Shown: one piece after another, positions 24,979 through 33,959 of the stretch
Numbering within the stretch: the stretch's first letter is position 1
Layout of the letters: every line of letters starts with the position of its first letter
DNA from: CAVPKN01 sp964588495
GTDB lineage: Bacteria; Chlamydiota; Chlamydiia; Chlamydiales; JAAKFR01
DNA: 64,000 bases
Direction: 5' to 3'
Assembly (NCBI GenBank): GCA_964588495.1
Contig: CAZPPS010000009.1
Location: 1 to 64,000, forward strand
Notes under the pieces: model-generated
Told to the model about the DNA's origin: nothing
Database searches by the model: none
Seen by the model: only the letters and a program-made list of their open reading frames with translations
Program-made: the position numbers and the translations under genes

Positions 24979-26229
24979 ATGATTTATTTTTTTAACTATT
25001 GCATCTTTCGGATTTTTGGCTTTTTTGTGTCTCTGCTTTCTTACAAGATGCTCCACCGCGTGGGGAATATCGCAGGAATTTGCGCCTTTTACCTCCATAA
25101 ACCCTACCGCAAAAAGGCTCTCATTAACCTTGCCATTGCTTTTGGGGAGACAAAAACGGAAAAAGAGCGCCTTGCGATTGCCAAAAAGTCTTTCCAGAAT
25201 TTAATGATTACCTGTCTGGAATTTTTCCGTCTCAAAAAAAGCTACAAAAAAACTTCTGAAATTGCCAGCCTGACAGAGGCTCCCGAGCTCACAAAGCTTC
25301 TTGAAAACAAGCAGGGGATCGTTTTTTTGAGCGCCCATCAGGCCAACTGGGAAGTTCCCTTTATTGCCCTAACAGAAAAATATCGAGGCGTTGCGATCGG
25401 TCGCCCTGTCAAAAATAAACGACTCTACCGCTATGTGCTTTCGGTGCGCGAAATGCACGGTGGAAAAATTGTCACTCCTAAAAATGCAATCAAGGCTAGT
25501 CTTAAAGCGTTAAAAGGAGGAGAATTTTTGGGTATTGTTGGGGATCAAGCCTACCAGGATAGCCCCTACCATTACCCATTTTTTGGAACAAGGGCTTGGA
25601 CCGCTTCCACTCCTGCCCTCTTGGCGTACAAAACCGGCTGTCCTCTGGTTGTGGGAACCACTAAACGCATCAACGACCACTATTACATAAAAGCTGCAAA
25701 ACCTATCTGGCCTGATCTTGCCGCCCCTATCAAAGATGAGGTGCCCAAGATGATGGATGAAGCCATGCATTATCTTGAAAAAAGCATCAATGAGATTCCT
25801 GAACAGTGGATGTGGATCCATAACAGGTGGAAACAGCCACGCGTTAATCACCTCAAAAGGAAATACCGGCACAATTTTGTGTTAATCGTGCTTCCACCAA
25901 ATCCAAAGCCCTTTTTGGAGACTCTGCCCCTCATCAGGAATCTTTTTCCCGAAGGCTTTTTGACCTTTTTTGTTCCCAAAGGAGCTACAATTTCTGTTTC
26001 AGATTGCACGGTGAAAGAATATGAAAAAGAAGAGGATCTTTTTATCCGAGACTGGCGCTTTCAATTGGTAATCGATTTTTACGATTCGAGCAAACTGCGC
26101 CGCCATTTCTTGAAGATGGGAGCTTATCACGCCCTCTCTTTGCCAAATATGAAGCCGCAAAAAACCCTTTCAGAAACCCTTAAACACCATTTGGTAAGGC
26201 CTGAATGCCACACGACCGCTTTTATTTAA
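24979..26229 (+). CDS. lpxL: Lipid A lauroyl/acyl transferase with C-terminal extension
   Basis: 416 aa from ATG 24979; the frame upstream is only the repeat element. An N-terminal membrane anchor (FFNYCIFRIFGFFVSLLSY) precedes the catalytic H-x4-E motif SAHQANWE (His120, Glu125), then GVAIGRPVKNK and GEFLGIVGDQAYQDSP. This is the LpxL/HtrB family that adds acyl chains to lipid A in the inner membrane. E. coli LpxL is about 306 aa; here roughly 110 extra C-terminal residues (from VLPPNPKPFLETLP) form an added domain, which seems to be a chlamydial trait from memory. Overlaps the rsmE start by 25 bases. Confidence 0.85.
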   Translation: MIYFFNYCIFRIFGFFVSLLSYKMLHRVGNIAGICAFYLHKPYRKKALINLAIAFGETKTEKERLAIAKKSFQNLMITCLEFFRLKKSYKKTSEIASLTEAPELTKLLENKQGIVFLSAHQANWEVPFIALTEKYRGVAIGRPVKNKRLYRYVLSVREMHGGKIVTPKNAIKASLKALKGGEFLGIVGDQAYQDSPYHYPFFGTRAWTASTPALLAYKTGCPLVVGTTKRINDHYYIKAAKPIWPDLAAPIKDEVPKMMDEAMHYLEKSINEIPEQWMWIHNRWKQPRVNHLKRKYRHNFVLIVLPPNPKPFLETLPLIRNLFPEGFLTFFVPKGATISVSDCTVKEYEKEEDLFIRDWRFQLVIDFYDSSKLRRHFLKMGAYHALSLPNMKPQKTLSETLKHHLVRPECHTTAFI

Positions 26230-26912
26230 ATTCTCAGTTTCAAAAAGAAGCTGAAGTTGAGCTCTCTGGAGAAGAGGCCCATCATTTGCAAGTCATGCGC
26301 AAGCGAGAGGGTGAAATCATTGAGCTTGTTAACGGTCAAAATCAACTGGCAAGGGCAAAAATCCTCTCTTTTGGGAAAAAGCAAATCGCCCTTCAAGTGC
26401 TTGGGATCACACACAAAGAGCCTTCAAAAAACAAAATCATCCTCTGCCAGGCCCTCTGCCGTCCCAATCGTCTTGATACCATCGTCGAAAAAGGGACAGA
26501 GCTTGGAATGGATGAGCTTTGGCTTTTTCCCGGCCAGCTCAGCGAAAAAAAAGAGCTCACCCCTAATCAACTCGAAAGGCTCCATACCATCACAATTGCC
26601 GCGATGAAGCAGTGTGGCCGTTTGGATCTCCCTAAGATTATTGTGAAAGAGCCTTTGCTGAAGTGGCAAAAACTGCCCGAAAATATGATTTTTTACTTTG
26701 GAGACACCGATGAGAAGGCTCCTTGGATCCAAAATTGTGTCAAAAAAGCTACACAATGTGTCGTGATGATAGGCCCAGAGGCGGGCTTTTCGGATGCCGA
26801 AACGGAATTTTTAAGAAATGCAGGGGCACAAGGTGTGCGCCTGCATTCCAATATTTTGCGCACTGAGACAGCAGCTATTGCCGCTTTGGTACTAGTCTCG
26901 GTTAGTTTTTAG
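26205..26912 (+). CDS. rsmE: 16S rRNA m3U1498 methyltransferase
   Basis: 235 aa. The N-terminal OB/PUA-like part has GEEAHHLQVMRKREGEII, and the C-terminal SPOUT knot has VMIGPEAGFSDAETEFL and LHSNILRTETAAIAAL, the RsmE motifs (GPEGGFS and LRTETA). RsmE methylates U1498 in 16S rRNA with SAM. The start at 26205 lies inside the lpxL end, so the two are likely coupled. The 3' end overlaps the converging gene on the other strand by 21 bases. Confidence 0.88.
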   Translation: MPHDRFYLNSQFQKEAEVELSGEEAHHLQVMRKREGEIIELVNGQNQLARAKILSFGKKQIALQVLGITHKEPSKNKIILCQALCRPNRLDTIVEKGTELGMDELWLFPGQLSEKKELTPNQLERLHTITIAAMKQCGRLDLPKIIVKEPLLKWQKLPENMIFYFGDTDEKAPWIQNCVKKATQCVVMIGPEAGFSDAETEFLRNAGAQGVRLHSNILRTETAAIAALVLVSVSF

Positions 26913-27635
26913 GTAGTTAATCCATTCCTTTATTGCTGCCAATTCCCACTTGGTTTCAGCAAGTTCCAGTTCTAGATTACGTACTTTGCTCTCCACATGC
27001 ACCAAGTCATTGCGCCAGTTAGAAATAGCTACAGTGAGGTTTTTAGATTCGCACTCTCCAGGATGCCAGCCGTTATGAAGCAACCTGGAATTTTCCACCA
27101 GAAAGCCCCTTATTGCTGTATGTATACTGTATATCTCATCTGCGAGCTTTTTTGGAAACGCGAGATCCTCCATTTTTTTTGCAATAGGTGGCAAATCAGA
27201 CGTACAAATCGAAACAAGCTCCATCACTTTATCGTATTCAGGATCATGCTCTCCTGGATAAATGCCCTCATGTTTGAAATTTTTGTCTATGATCGTCATG
27301 ATCTCTTTTCTAATAGAAAGAAGGTCACTTGAAAGTTCTGAAAATTCTTCCTTCTGAACACCTTTTTCAAAATCACAGGTTTTTTGTCTTACTTTTTCTA
27401 AGTCAGTACTTAATAATTTCATAACTGGATGGATCTTTGAATATCCAGGGCAAACTTCTACAGGGCACCCTCCACTATAGAAGAAGAAATTTTTGTTTAT
27501 GATGTCTATTGCCTTTTGTTGAAAGTCATGAAGTTCTTTTGACAATTTTGGCGAGGTGGCTTGGCTGCAGCACGCTTTAACTGCAGGTTGCATGAAATGG
27601 CTTGATTTTACGCTGGTGGTTTTTCCTACAAACAT
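26892..27635 (-). CDS. Protein with three internal repeats, function unknown
   Basis: 247 aa, start ATG 27635 with GGAGA upstream; no signal peptide or membrane helix. Three copies of a 60-66-residue helical unit are visible, about residues 30-90, 97-157 and 162-220. Each unit has a hydrophobic helix, then an aromatic/Gly/Pro turn (GGCPVEVCPGYSK; GIYPGEHDPEYDK; GWHPGECESKN) and then VMKLLSTDL, VSICTSDL or VAISNWRNDL. A C-terminal helix (LELELAETKWELAAIKEW) closes it. I know no matching family. Lineage-specific proteins of this type in Chlamydiales are often exported to the host, which is only a guess here. Confidence 0.6.
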   Translation of the reverse strand: MFVGKTTSVKSSHFMQPAVKACCSQATSPKLSKELHDFQQKAIDIINKNFFFYSGGCPVEVCPGYSKIHPVMKLLSTDLEKVRQKTCDFEKGVQKEEFSELSSDLLSIRKEIMTIIDKNFKHEGIYPGEHDPEYDKVMELVSICTSDLPPIAKKMEDLAFPKKLADEIYSIHTAIRGFLVENSRLLHNGWHPGECESKNLTVAISNWRNDLVHVESKVRNLELELAETKWELAAIKEWINYLKTNRD

Positions 27636-27789
27636 GTTATCTCCATGAGTTTAAAAGAGGTGAGACGGTAGCATCTATTTTAAGATTAAGTCAACACCAG
27701 AAAAAAAGCTCCCATCTCACAAAAAAGAGCTATTGGTCTAGACTAAAAGTGTGAAGAAAGGTTAAAAGTAAGGAAAAAATTTTTTAAAC

Positions 27790-30522
27790 ATGCAGGGATT
27801 GTTAAAAGACGAGATTCGAAAAGCTCTCATAACCTATCCAAAGGTTTTTGATACCCGTTTACAAGCTGGCTTAAAACGTTTGATCGCCAATTCCCAAATC
27901 GATTTTATCCCTTTACGCTCTAATGCCCATATCCGAAAACTGCTCCTTGTCCAATATTTCCTCCAAAGGAAAATGGAAAAAGTAATGGGGGATATTAAAG
28001 AGCAAAAACCTCTTTTTTTAAAGCTTTTTCTGCATGAATCGAGGATTTGCTGTTCGGTCATTTTCCCTTCTTCTTACGATTTCAATCGGGAACAGCTTCT
28101 CAGCATTTTCAATACGCTACTCCCCGGAATACAAGACATCCCCAACTCTCTCTATCGCTGGTACCATCCCGAATATGCTTATCAATATTGTTATGTTGAG
28201 CTTGAAAAGTTAAGGGGAAGGGCGCTCACGACTGCAGATCTGAAACATATTGAAAAAGCCTTGAGAGAGCAGCTTCTGGCCATTCCACCTCTCACTCCCG
28301 CTCTTTTCTGGCCCTACAACGAAGAAGAATCTTTCAGACAGATTCAGCTGTTGCGCAAAGAGATGCAAAACCCAAGAGAGCTGCCCCACATTTCTATTCT
28401 CTTTCAGGAACAGACACTCACTTCTCTTGAATTTATGGTCCACTATGTAAGACCTAAAGCTGAAAGCAAAGCGGGCAAAGGCTTAACTCAAACGCCTTTT
28501 GATCTGTTCTGGCGCTTCCAAAAAACCCTCTCACACCCTTTTCCGATTGAAATCGGAGCTTTTTCCATAAAGGTTCCTTCCTCAGTTTTTGATGTCAAAG
28601 GCTCGATCAATCTGCTTTACGCAAGGCGCTTTATTTCCAAAAATCTGGAAACCATTTTTGGACCATTCCGAGACTACAATGGGGGGCTTTTTGAAAAGCA
28701 GCAGTACTATTTCGAATTTATCAGAGTCAATCTGTGTGACAAGATCCCCCTCTTTGATCTGTTTGCAGAAAAAGTGTTTTACGCTCTCCATCCTGTCGAG
28801 GCAAGGCTCGCTCTTTCGTTAGATGATGCGGAAAATTTATTACTCGCCTTTTCAGAAACTCTGCAAAACCAGCAGCCTGTGGCGTGTGCACAAAAAGGGA
28901 CAAATGTCACTGTGATCAAAAATCCAAGTGGTGCTGAATCTCTAGCTTCATTTAGTGAGATCGATGATCAAAACGAAATCCATGCCTACCTGACTGTGGG
29001 CAATGCCGATTATTTATGTTGTATTGGTGAAAATAGCCGTAGACAGATCCTGAACCTTTTAGCAACCAAGCAGCGGACACAAAAAAAACTTAAAAAACTC
29101 GATTTAAGCTTTCAAGAAGGAGCTCCTCCCTCTTTAAATCCCCATCTTTCTTCCAGTGATATGCGCTGCCGCATACTCAGCAAGCTCCTGTTTGAGGGGT
29201 TAATGCGCTTAAATAGAAACGGGCAGCCTGAATGTGCCGGTGCTTTGGAATATGAATGTCTAGAAGGGGGTTTGAGCTACATTTTCAAACTGCGCTCTTG
29301 CTATTGGTCTAACGGAGAAAAAGTCACTGCCATCGATTATGTCACCAGCTGGCAAAGAGCTTTAAGAGAGCATATCAGCCATCCCGAACAGCTATTCATT
29401 ATCAAAAATGGACGCCTTTTTAAAGAATATAAGTGTGATGGAAAAAAATTAGGAATCCGCGCCCTGAATCCTCAAACACTTGAAATTGAACTGGAGCGGC
29501 CAGATCCCCGTTTTTTACACAAACTGGCGCAACCCTTCTTTTTCCCCCTTTTCGGCTCTATGCGTGAGCCCAAGTGGTTTAATGGTCCCTATTTGATCCG
29601 AAACCGCTCTCAGGAAGGGCTCCTTCTCGAGAAAAACCCTTATTTTTGGGAGAAAAACAACCCCTTTTTCGAGCAGATCGAAATCAAGTGGCAAAATGAT
29701 GTCGACAAGATCTATCAGCTCTTCCAGGAAGGGAAAACGGATTGGATCGGAGATCCTTTAAGTACTCTCTCAACATCGCTCATCGAGGCTCTCGAAAACC
29801 AGGGAAGATTGATCAAACGGAAAGTGAATCGACGCTTTTCTGTCCATTTCAATACCCAATTTTATCCCCTCTCTTCTCCTTCGATTCGGCATGCATTAAG
29901 TCTTGTCATTGACCGCCCTTTAATTGCAGAAACCATATTCCCCCCAAGCGCGCCCTTAAAGCACCCTCTATATCAGGAAAGTGAGGCCGTGGCGCTATTT
30001 GATAAAGGGCTGAAAGAACTTGGACTCACCAAAGAGACTTTTCCCCCACTCACATTTAGCTATTCCCACCAAACAGGAAGGGAAAAGCTGGGTCTCTATC
30101 TCAAAAATGTGTGGGAAAAAAAGTTGGGCATTACAGTTCACTTACAAAAAAATGAATGGAATCTTTTCCGCAACAAATTGGAAAAGGGGGAATTTGAGAT
30201 CACAGCAACCATTCATGAAACACTCGAAGAGGCTCCCCTTGAATTTTTAGAAAGGTTTGAGGGGTCTAGTTCCTGGAATTTTTCCCAATGGAAACAACCG
30301 GCTTACCGTGATTGGCTTCTAAAAGCTCAAGAAAGTCACGATCCTAAAGTACGCTACGAATGCATTAAAAATGCTGAAACCATTTTGCACGAAGAGGCCC
30401 CGTTTACACCCCTTTTTGGGTGTATACACCTTTTTGCACACCATCCCGACTTAAAAGATTATTTTTTTGATCCGGAAGGGTGCGTTGATTTTTGCCATGC
30501 ACGTCTTGAAAAAGAGGAGTAA
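27790..30522 (+). CDS. Fusion of a 430-residue unknown domain with an OppA-like binding domain
   Basis: 910 aa from ATG 27790; no signal peptide or lipobox is seen. Residues 1 to about 430 form an unrecognised domain (MQGLLKDEIRKALITYPKVF, several helices, Cys near the middle). From about residue 435 the SBP_bac_5 (OppA/DppA) fold begins: KLDLSFQEGAPPSLNPHLSS, CYWSNGEKVTAIDYVTSWQRAL, GPYLIRNRSQEGLLLEKNPYFW, IRHALSLVIDRPLIA. The next gene is a normal OppA lipoprotein of the same subfamily, three bases further on. Without export the peptide-binding half would be cytosolic; SgrR-like regulators combine an N-terminal domain and an SBP, which is one model, but no HTH is visible. Confidence 0.65.
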   Translation: MQGLLKDEIRKALITYPKVFDTRLQAGLKRLIANSQIDFIPLRSNAHIRKLLLVQYFLQRKMEKVMGDIKEQKPLFLKLFLHESRICCSVIFPSSYDFNREQLLSIFNTLLPGIQDIPNSLYRWYHPEYAYQYCYVELEKLRGRALTTADLKHIEKALREQLLAIPPLTPALFWPYNEEESFRQIQLLRKEMQNPRELPHISILFQEQTLTSLEFMVHYVRPKAESKAGKGLTQTPFDLFWRFQKTLSHPFPIEIGAFSIKVPSSVFDVKGSINLLYARRFISKNLETIFGPFRDYNGGLFEKQQYYFEFIRVNLCDKIPLFDLFAEKVFYALHPVEARLALSLDDAENLLLAFSETLQNQQPVACAQKGTNVTVIKNPSGAESLASFSEIDDQNEIHAYLTVGNADYLCCIGENSRRQILNLLATKQRTQKKLKKLDLSFQEGAPPSLNPHLSSSDMRCRILSKLLFEGLMRLNRNGQPECAGALEYECLEGGLSYIFKLRSCYWSNGEKVTAIDYVTSWQRALREHISHPEQLFIIKNGRLFKEYKCDGKKLGIRALNPQTLEIELERPDPRFLHKLAQPFFFPLFGSMREPKWFNGPYLIRNRSQEGLLLEKNPYFWEKNNPFFEQIEIKWQNDVDKIYQLFQEGKTDWIGDPLSTLSTSLIEALENQGRLIKRKVNRRFSVHFNTQFYPLSSPSIRHALSLVIDRPLIAETIFPPSAPLKHPLYQESEAVALFDKGLKELGLTKETFPPLTFSYSHQTGREKLGLYLKNVWEKKLGITVHLQKNEWNLFRNKLEKGEFEITATIHETLEEAPLEFLERFEGSSSWNFSQWKQPAYRDWLLKAQESHDPKVRYECIKNAETILHEEAPFTPLFGCIHLFAHHPDLKDYFFDPEGCVDFCHARLEKEE

Positions 30523-30525
30523 ACG

Positions 30526-32073
30526 ATGAAAAAAATCCTTTTGATTATTTTATTAATCATGACCCCAACAGCTTGCCAGAAGAAAGAGGCAAGAGTTGAA
30601 AAAACTCTGCGCATTAATTTTCAAGAAGGAGATCTTCCTTCGTTACACCCTCACGATCTTGTGATTTACCTCAGAGGCCTATCTCTTGCAAAAGTGTTGT
30701 ATGAGCCTCTGACCCGTTTGGGTGCCACAGGAGAAATTGAGATGGCGGGGGCAAAAAGTGTCTACCTCTCATCGGACCAGCTCACTTATACTTTTATCCT
30801 CCGCGATAATTTATGGTCCGATGGATCAGCTGTGACTGCTTTCCAATACGAATCTGCGTGGAAAATGGCGTTGAGTCCAACATCCACCTGTTCGCGGGCT
30901 GATTTGTTTTACTGCATCAAAAACGGGGAATCGGCCAAAAAAGGGAAAGTAGGACTCGATAAAGTTGGTGTCCATGCCCTTGATGCTAAAACGCTCGTTG
31001 TCGATCTGGAATACCCCTCTCCCCACTTTTTAGAGCTGGTTTCACAGGCAATTGCTTGCCCTTTAGCCTCTGATAATAAGGAAATCGAAATCTTTAATGG
31101 ACCTTTTGTAGTCTCTGAATGGAAAAAAGGAAATTCCCTTCATCTCAAGCCCAACCCCTATTATTGGGATCATAAACATGTAGAGCTGCATGGGATCGAT
31201 ATTTCCTTCGTAGAAGATGCCCATACCGTATATTCCCTTTATGAAAAAGGGGATCTGGATTGGGTAGGAGTCCCTTTGTGTCCCCTATCTTCTGAAACCA
31301 TTCAACACCTTGCAGAAGAAGAGGCGATCCAATCAAAAGCCATTGGGAGATCTTTCTGGGTCTTTTTGAATACCAAACACCCAGCTCTTACATCTGCCAC
31401 GATCCGCAATGCCTTAAGCCTAGCAATTGATAGAGAAGCTGTCACACAACATGTGCTTGTGGGGGCGGAGCCCTCAACCAAAGCCCTTGCTTGCGAACTT
31501 CTTCCAGGGACAACAACCACTTCCCTTAAAGAAAACCTCGACGAGGCTAAACATTTGTTTGAGCAAGGTTTAGAAGAGATGGGTCTCACTTATGACACCT
31601 TCCCCCTTTTAGAGATCAGCTATTCTCAACAAGCGAATCGAAAACAGCTTGCAGAATACCTGCAAGAAAGATGGCACACTGTCTTTGGAATTGATGTACG
31701 CCTGAAAGCTGAAGAATGGAATGTCTTGCGCAGTAACCTGGAAAAAGGACTATTCACTGTGAGCATGGCCTATGAGGGCTCTTTTTATAACGATCCCTTG
31801 GAGCTTCTCGAGCGCTATGCCAGTGATAATCCTGGCAACTTTTCCCAATGGGAAGAGCCTCATTTTGGAGAAAAAATTCAACTTGCCAAAGCGGAAAAAG
31901 ATGAAGATATCCGGATGAAACTGCTCGAAGAGGCAGAAGAGATCTTGATGAAACAAATGCCTTTCATCCCCATTTGCAGCGACCGTCTGTTCTTCGCTCA
32001 CTGCCCAGAACTGGATGGTTACGTTTTGGATTCGCTTGGCGCTATCGACTTCTCCACCGCCTCTTTAGAATAA
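30526..32073 (+). CDS. oppA: Oligopeptide-binding lipoprotein (OppA/DppA family)
   Basis: 515 aa. The N-terminal lipoprotein signal MKKILLIILLIMTPTACQKK has its acceptor Cys at 17. The mature protein is a SBP_bac_5 peptide-binding protein (LRINFQEGDLPSLHPHD, LWSDGSAVTAFQYESAWKMAL, GPFVVSEWKKGNSLHLKPNPYYW, IRNALSLAIDREAV). It is a paralogue of the C-terminal half of the preceding gene and follows it by three bases, so the pair is a tandem duplication and an operon. No permease or ATPase genes are nearby, so it must pair with an opp system elsewhere. Confidence 0.85.
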   Translation: MKKILLIILLIMTPTACQKKEARVEKTLRINFQEGDLPSLHPHDLVIYLRGLSLAKVLYEPLTRLGATGEIEMAGAKSVYLSSDQLTYTFILRDNLWSDGSAVTAFQYESAWKMALSPTSTCSRADLFYCIKNGESAKKGKVGLDKVGVHALDAKTLVVDLEYPSPHFLELVSQAIACPLASDNKEIEIFNGPFVVSEWKKGNSLHLKPNPYYWDHKHVELHGIDISFVEDAHTVYSLYEKGDLDWVGVPLCPLSSETIQHLAEEEAIQSKAIGRSFWVFLNTKHPALTSATIRNALSLAIDREAVTQHVLVGAEPSTKALACELLPGTTTTSLKENLDEAKHLFEQGLEEMGLTYDTFPLLEISYSQQANRKQLAEYLQERWHTVFGIDVRLKAEEWNVLRSNLEKGLFTVSMAYEGSFYNDPLELLERYASDNPGNFSQWEEPHFGEKIQLAKAEKDEDIRMKLLEEAEEILMKQMPFIPICSDRLFFAHCPELDGYVLDSLGAIDFSTASLE

Positions 32074-32077
32074 TCCC

Positions 32078-32135
32078 CTGCCTGTGCCCGTGCCCGCCCG
32101 TGATCCGGGAAAGGGGCGGGCACGGGCACAGGCAG
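32078..32135. repeat. CCGTGN hairpin, copy 3
   Basis: Perfect 22-bp arms (32078-32099 and 32114-32135) built from CCTGTG and CCGTGC hexamers around a 14-base loop. It lies between the convergent ends of oppA and pyk and could terminate both, although no T-run follows. Confidence 0.92.
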
Positions 32136-32139
32136 TGAA

Positions 32140-33897
32140 TTAAATGACGCCCTTGTAGATGACAGCCTGAGAGGGGTCTAGCGTCACCAATTGCTCGTTA
32201 CGCAGCACTTCGCTGGCGCCTTCTACACGCAAAATGGCCGGCAATTTGAGCTGTTTGGCCATTTTTCTTAAGTATTTCTCCGATTCGGTGTCGTCGATGT
32301 GGTTTTGCAAGATCACGCCCGCTGCATTTTGAAGAAGCGGCAGATAACTTTCATCGCATGTGTTGATGACGATGATTTGGCCCCGCACCGAGTAGTCTTT
32401 GCTTTCAGGTGAGGGGTGAAGGAGTACTTTGCCATGGATTTTAGAGCCGATCCCTTCTGCGCCCCTTACAAGAACATCCCCAATGCTATCTACAATCATC
32501 ATATTGGTGGTCCCAGGAAGGCCAAAAGGGGTTCCTGCAGTAATCACAACCAGATCGCCATATTGGACAAGCCCCCTTTCCAGAGCAAAATTGCTAATCA
32601 TTTTTTTTGCCTCTTCCACTGTGTGGGCATCCTTACACAAAATAGGTGTCACGCCCCAGTGAAGGGCCAGCTGGTGGTACACTTTTTCATTGGGAGTCAG
32701 CGCAAGAATAGGCATTTCAGGACGCAGGCGCGCAAGAAGCCGGGCAGTTGTTCCTCCCGTTGTGAAAGCAAAAATAGCCTTGGCATTCGCATTATAGGCA
32801 GTATTGATACTCGCCCCTGCAACAGATGAAGGGACATCAAAAAAGGCTTTGCGGGAAAGGTGTCTGAAAAAATCGTAGTAGGCAAAATCGCTCTCCGCCT
32901 CTTCAATGATCGCTTTCATCACTTTGACAACCTGGATGGGATAGCGCCCCACAGAGGTTTCGCCGGAGAGCATCACAGCTGATGTGCTATCATAAATGGC
33001 ATTAGCAACATCTGAAGTTTCTGCCCGTGTAGGACGTGGATTAACAATCATTGATTCGAGCATTTGAGTGGCCGTGATACTGGGCTTGGCAGCGGAAATA
33101 CTTTTCCGAATCATCATTTTCTGAAGACGGGGGACTTGTGTTAAAGGCAGTTCCACCCCCAAATCTCCACGTGCCACCATGATCCCATCGGCTACCTGGA
33201 CGATGCTATCAAAATTTTGAACGCCTTGCCGGTTTTCAATTTTTGCAATCACAGAAATATCAGATCTATTCTGTTCTTCAAGCAATTTTTTGATGGCGAT
33301 CACATGCTCCGCAGAACGGATAAACGAAGCCGCAATCCAATCGACATCCTGTTCGCAGCCAAAGCGGATATCTGCCACATCTTTTTCTGTCATCGGCGGC
33401 AGTTCAATATCGGCCCCTGGAATATTCACTCCCCGGTTTGATTTGATCACTCCGCCATGATTGACCTCAACTTTAACCCCTCGCTCCCCGATTTCGACCA
33501 CATGGGTAATGATGTAGCCATCATCGAGAAGGACAAACATATCCTTTTTCAGGCAATCCAGAACCATGGGAGGCGTAAGTGTAATTTGTTCTTCATCGCC
33601 GATCACATTTTCTTTCACAAGCCAGAGCTGTTGCCCCTCTTTGAGAGTGAGCTGATCGTCTTTTAGCTTCCCCAAGCGGATCTCCGGCCCTTTTGTATCG
33701 AGCATGATCGCCAAAGGGACCTTTAACTTTTCCCGCGCTTGTTTTAAATAATTGATTATTTTTCCATGCTCTTCATGGTTACCATGACTAAAATTGAGCC
33801 TGGCCACATTCATGCCGGCATCAATCAGGGCTTCGATTTTTTCAGGGCTTGCCACTGCAGGACCCATTGTGCAAACAATTTTTGAGCGTGTCATCAT
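32140..33897 (-). CDS. pyk: Pyruvate kinase with C-terminal extra domain
   Basis: 585 aa; E. coli enzymes are about 470. Core motifs: RSKIVCTMGPA, GMNVARLNFSHG, LDTKGPEIRLGK, VIAKIENRQGV, MVARGDLGVELP and TATQMLESM. The extension after about residue 475 (KVLLHPSPESKDYSVRGQIIV) has the PEP-utiliser mobile-domain pattern (ECTD) seen in many Bacillus-type and chlamydial enzymes. Catalyses the last step of glycolysis, ADP plus PEP to ATP plus pyruvate. Divergent from uvrA with 62 bases between; pyk and uvrA are also neighbours in C. trachomatis, from memory. Confidence 0.93.
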   Translation of the reverse strand: MMTRSKIVCTMGPAVASPEKIEALIDAGMNVARLNFSHGNHEEHGKIINYLKQAREKLKVPLAIMLDTKGPEIRLGKLKDDQLTLKEGQQLWLVKENVIGDEEQITLTPPMVLDCLKKDMFVLLDDGYIITHVVEIGERGVKVEVNHGGVIKSNRGVNIPGADIELPPMTEKDVADIRFGCEQDVDWIAASFIRSAEHVIAIKKLLEEQNRSDISVIAKIENRQGVQNFDSIVQVADGIMVARGDLGVELPLTQVPRLQKMMIRKSISAAKPSITATQMLESMIVNPRPTRAETSDVANAIYDSTSAVMLSGETSVGRYPIQVVKVMKAIIEEAESDFAYYDFFRHLSRKAFFDVPSSVAGASINTAYNANAKAIFAFTTGGTTARLLARLRPEMPILALTPNEKVYHQLALHWGVTPILCKDAHTVEEAKKMISNFALERGLVQYGDLVVITAGTPFGLPGTTNMMIVDSIGDVLVRGAEGIGSKIHGKVLLHPSPESKDYSVRGQIIVINTCDESYLPLLQNAAGVILQNHIDDTESEKYLRKMAKQLKLPAILRVEGASEVLRNEQLVTLDPSQAVIYKGVI

Positions 33898-33959
33898 AGA
33901 AGCTGTGATAGCAAGTTTAGTGAATATTTTCCAGTGTTCATACTATAATCAGTGGTCAA

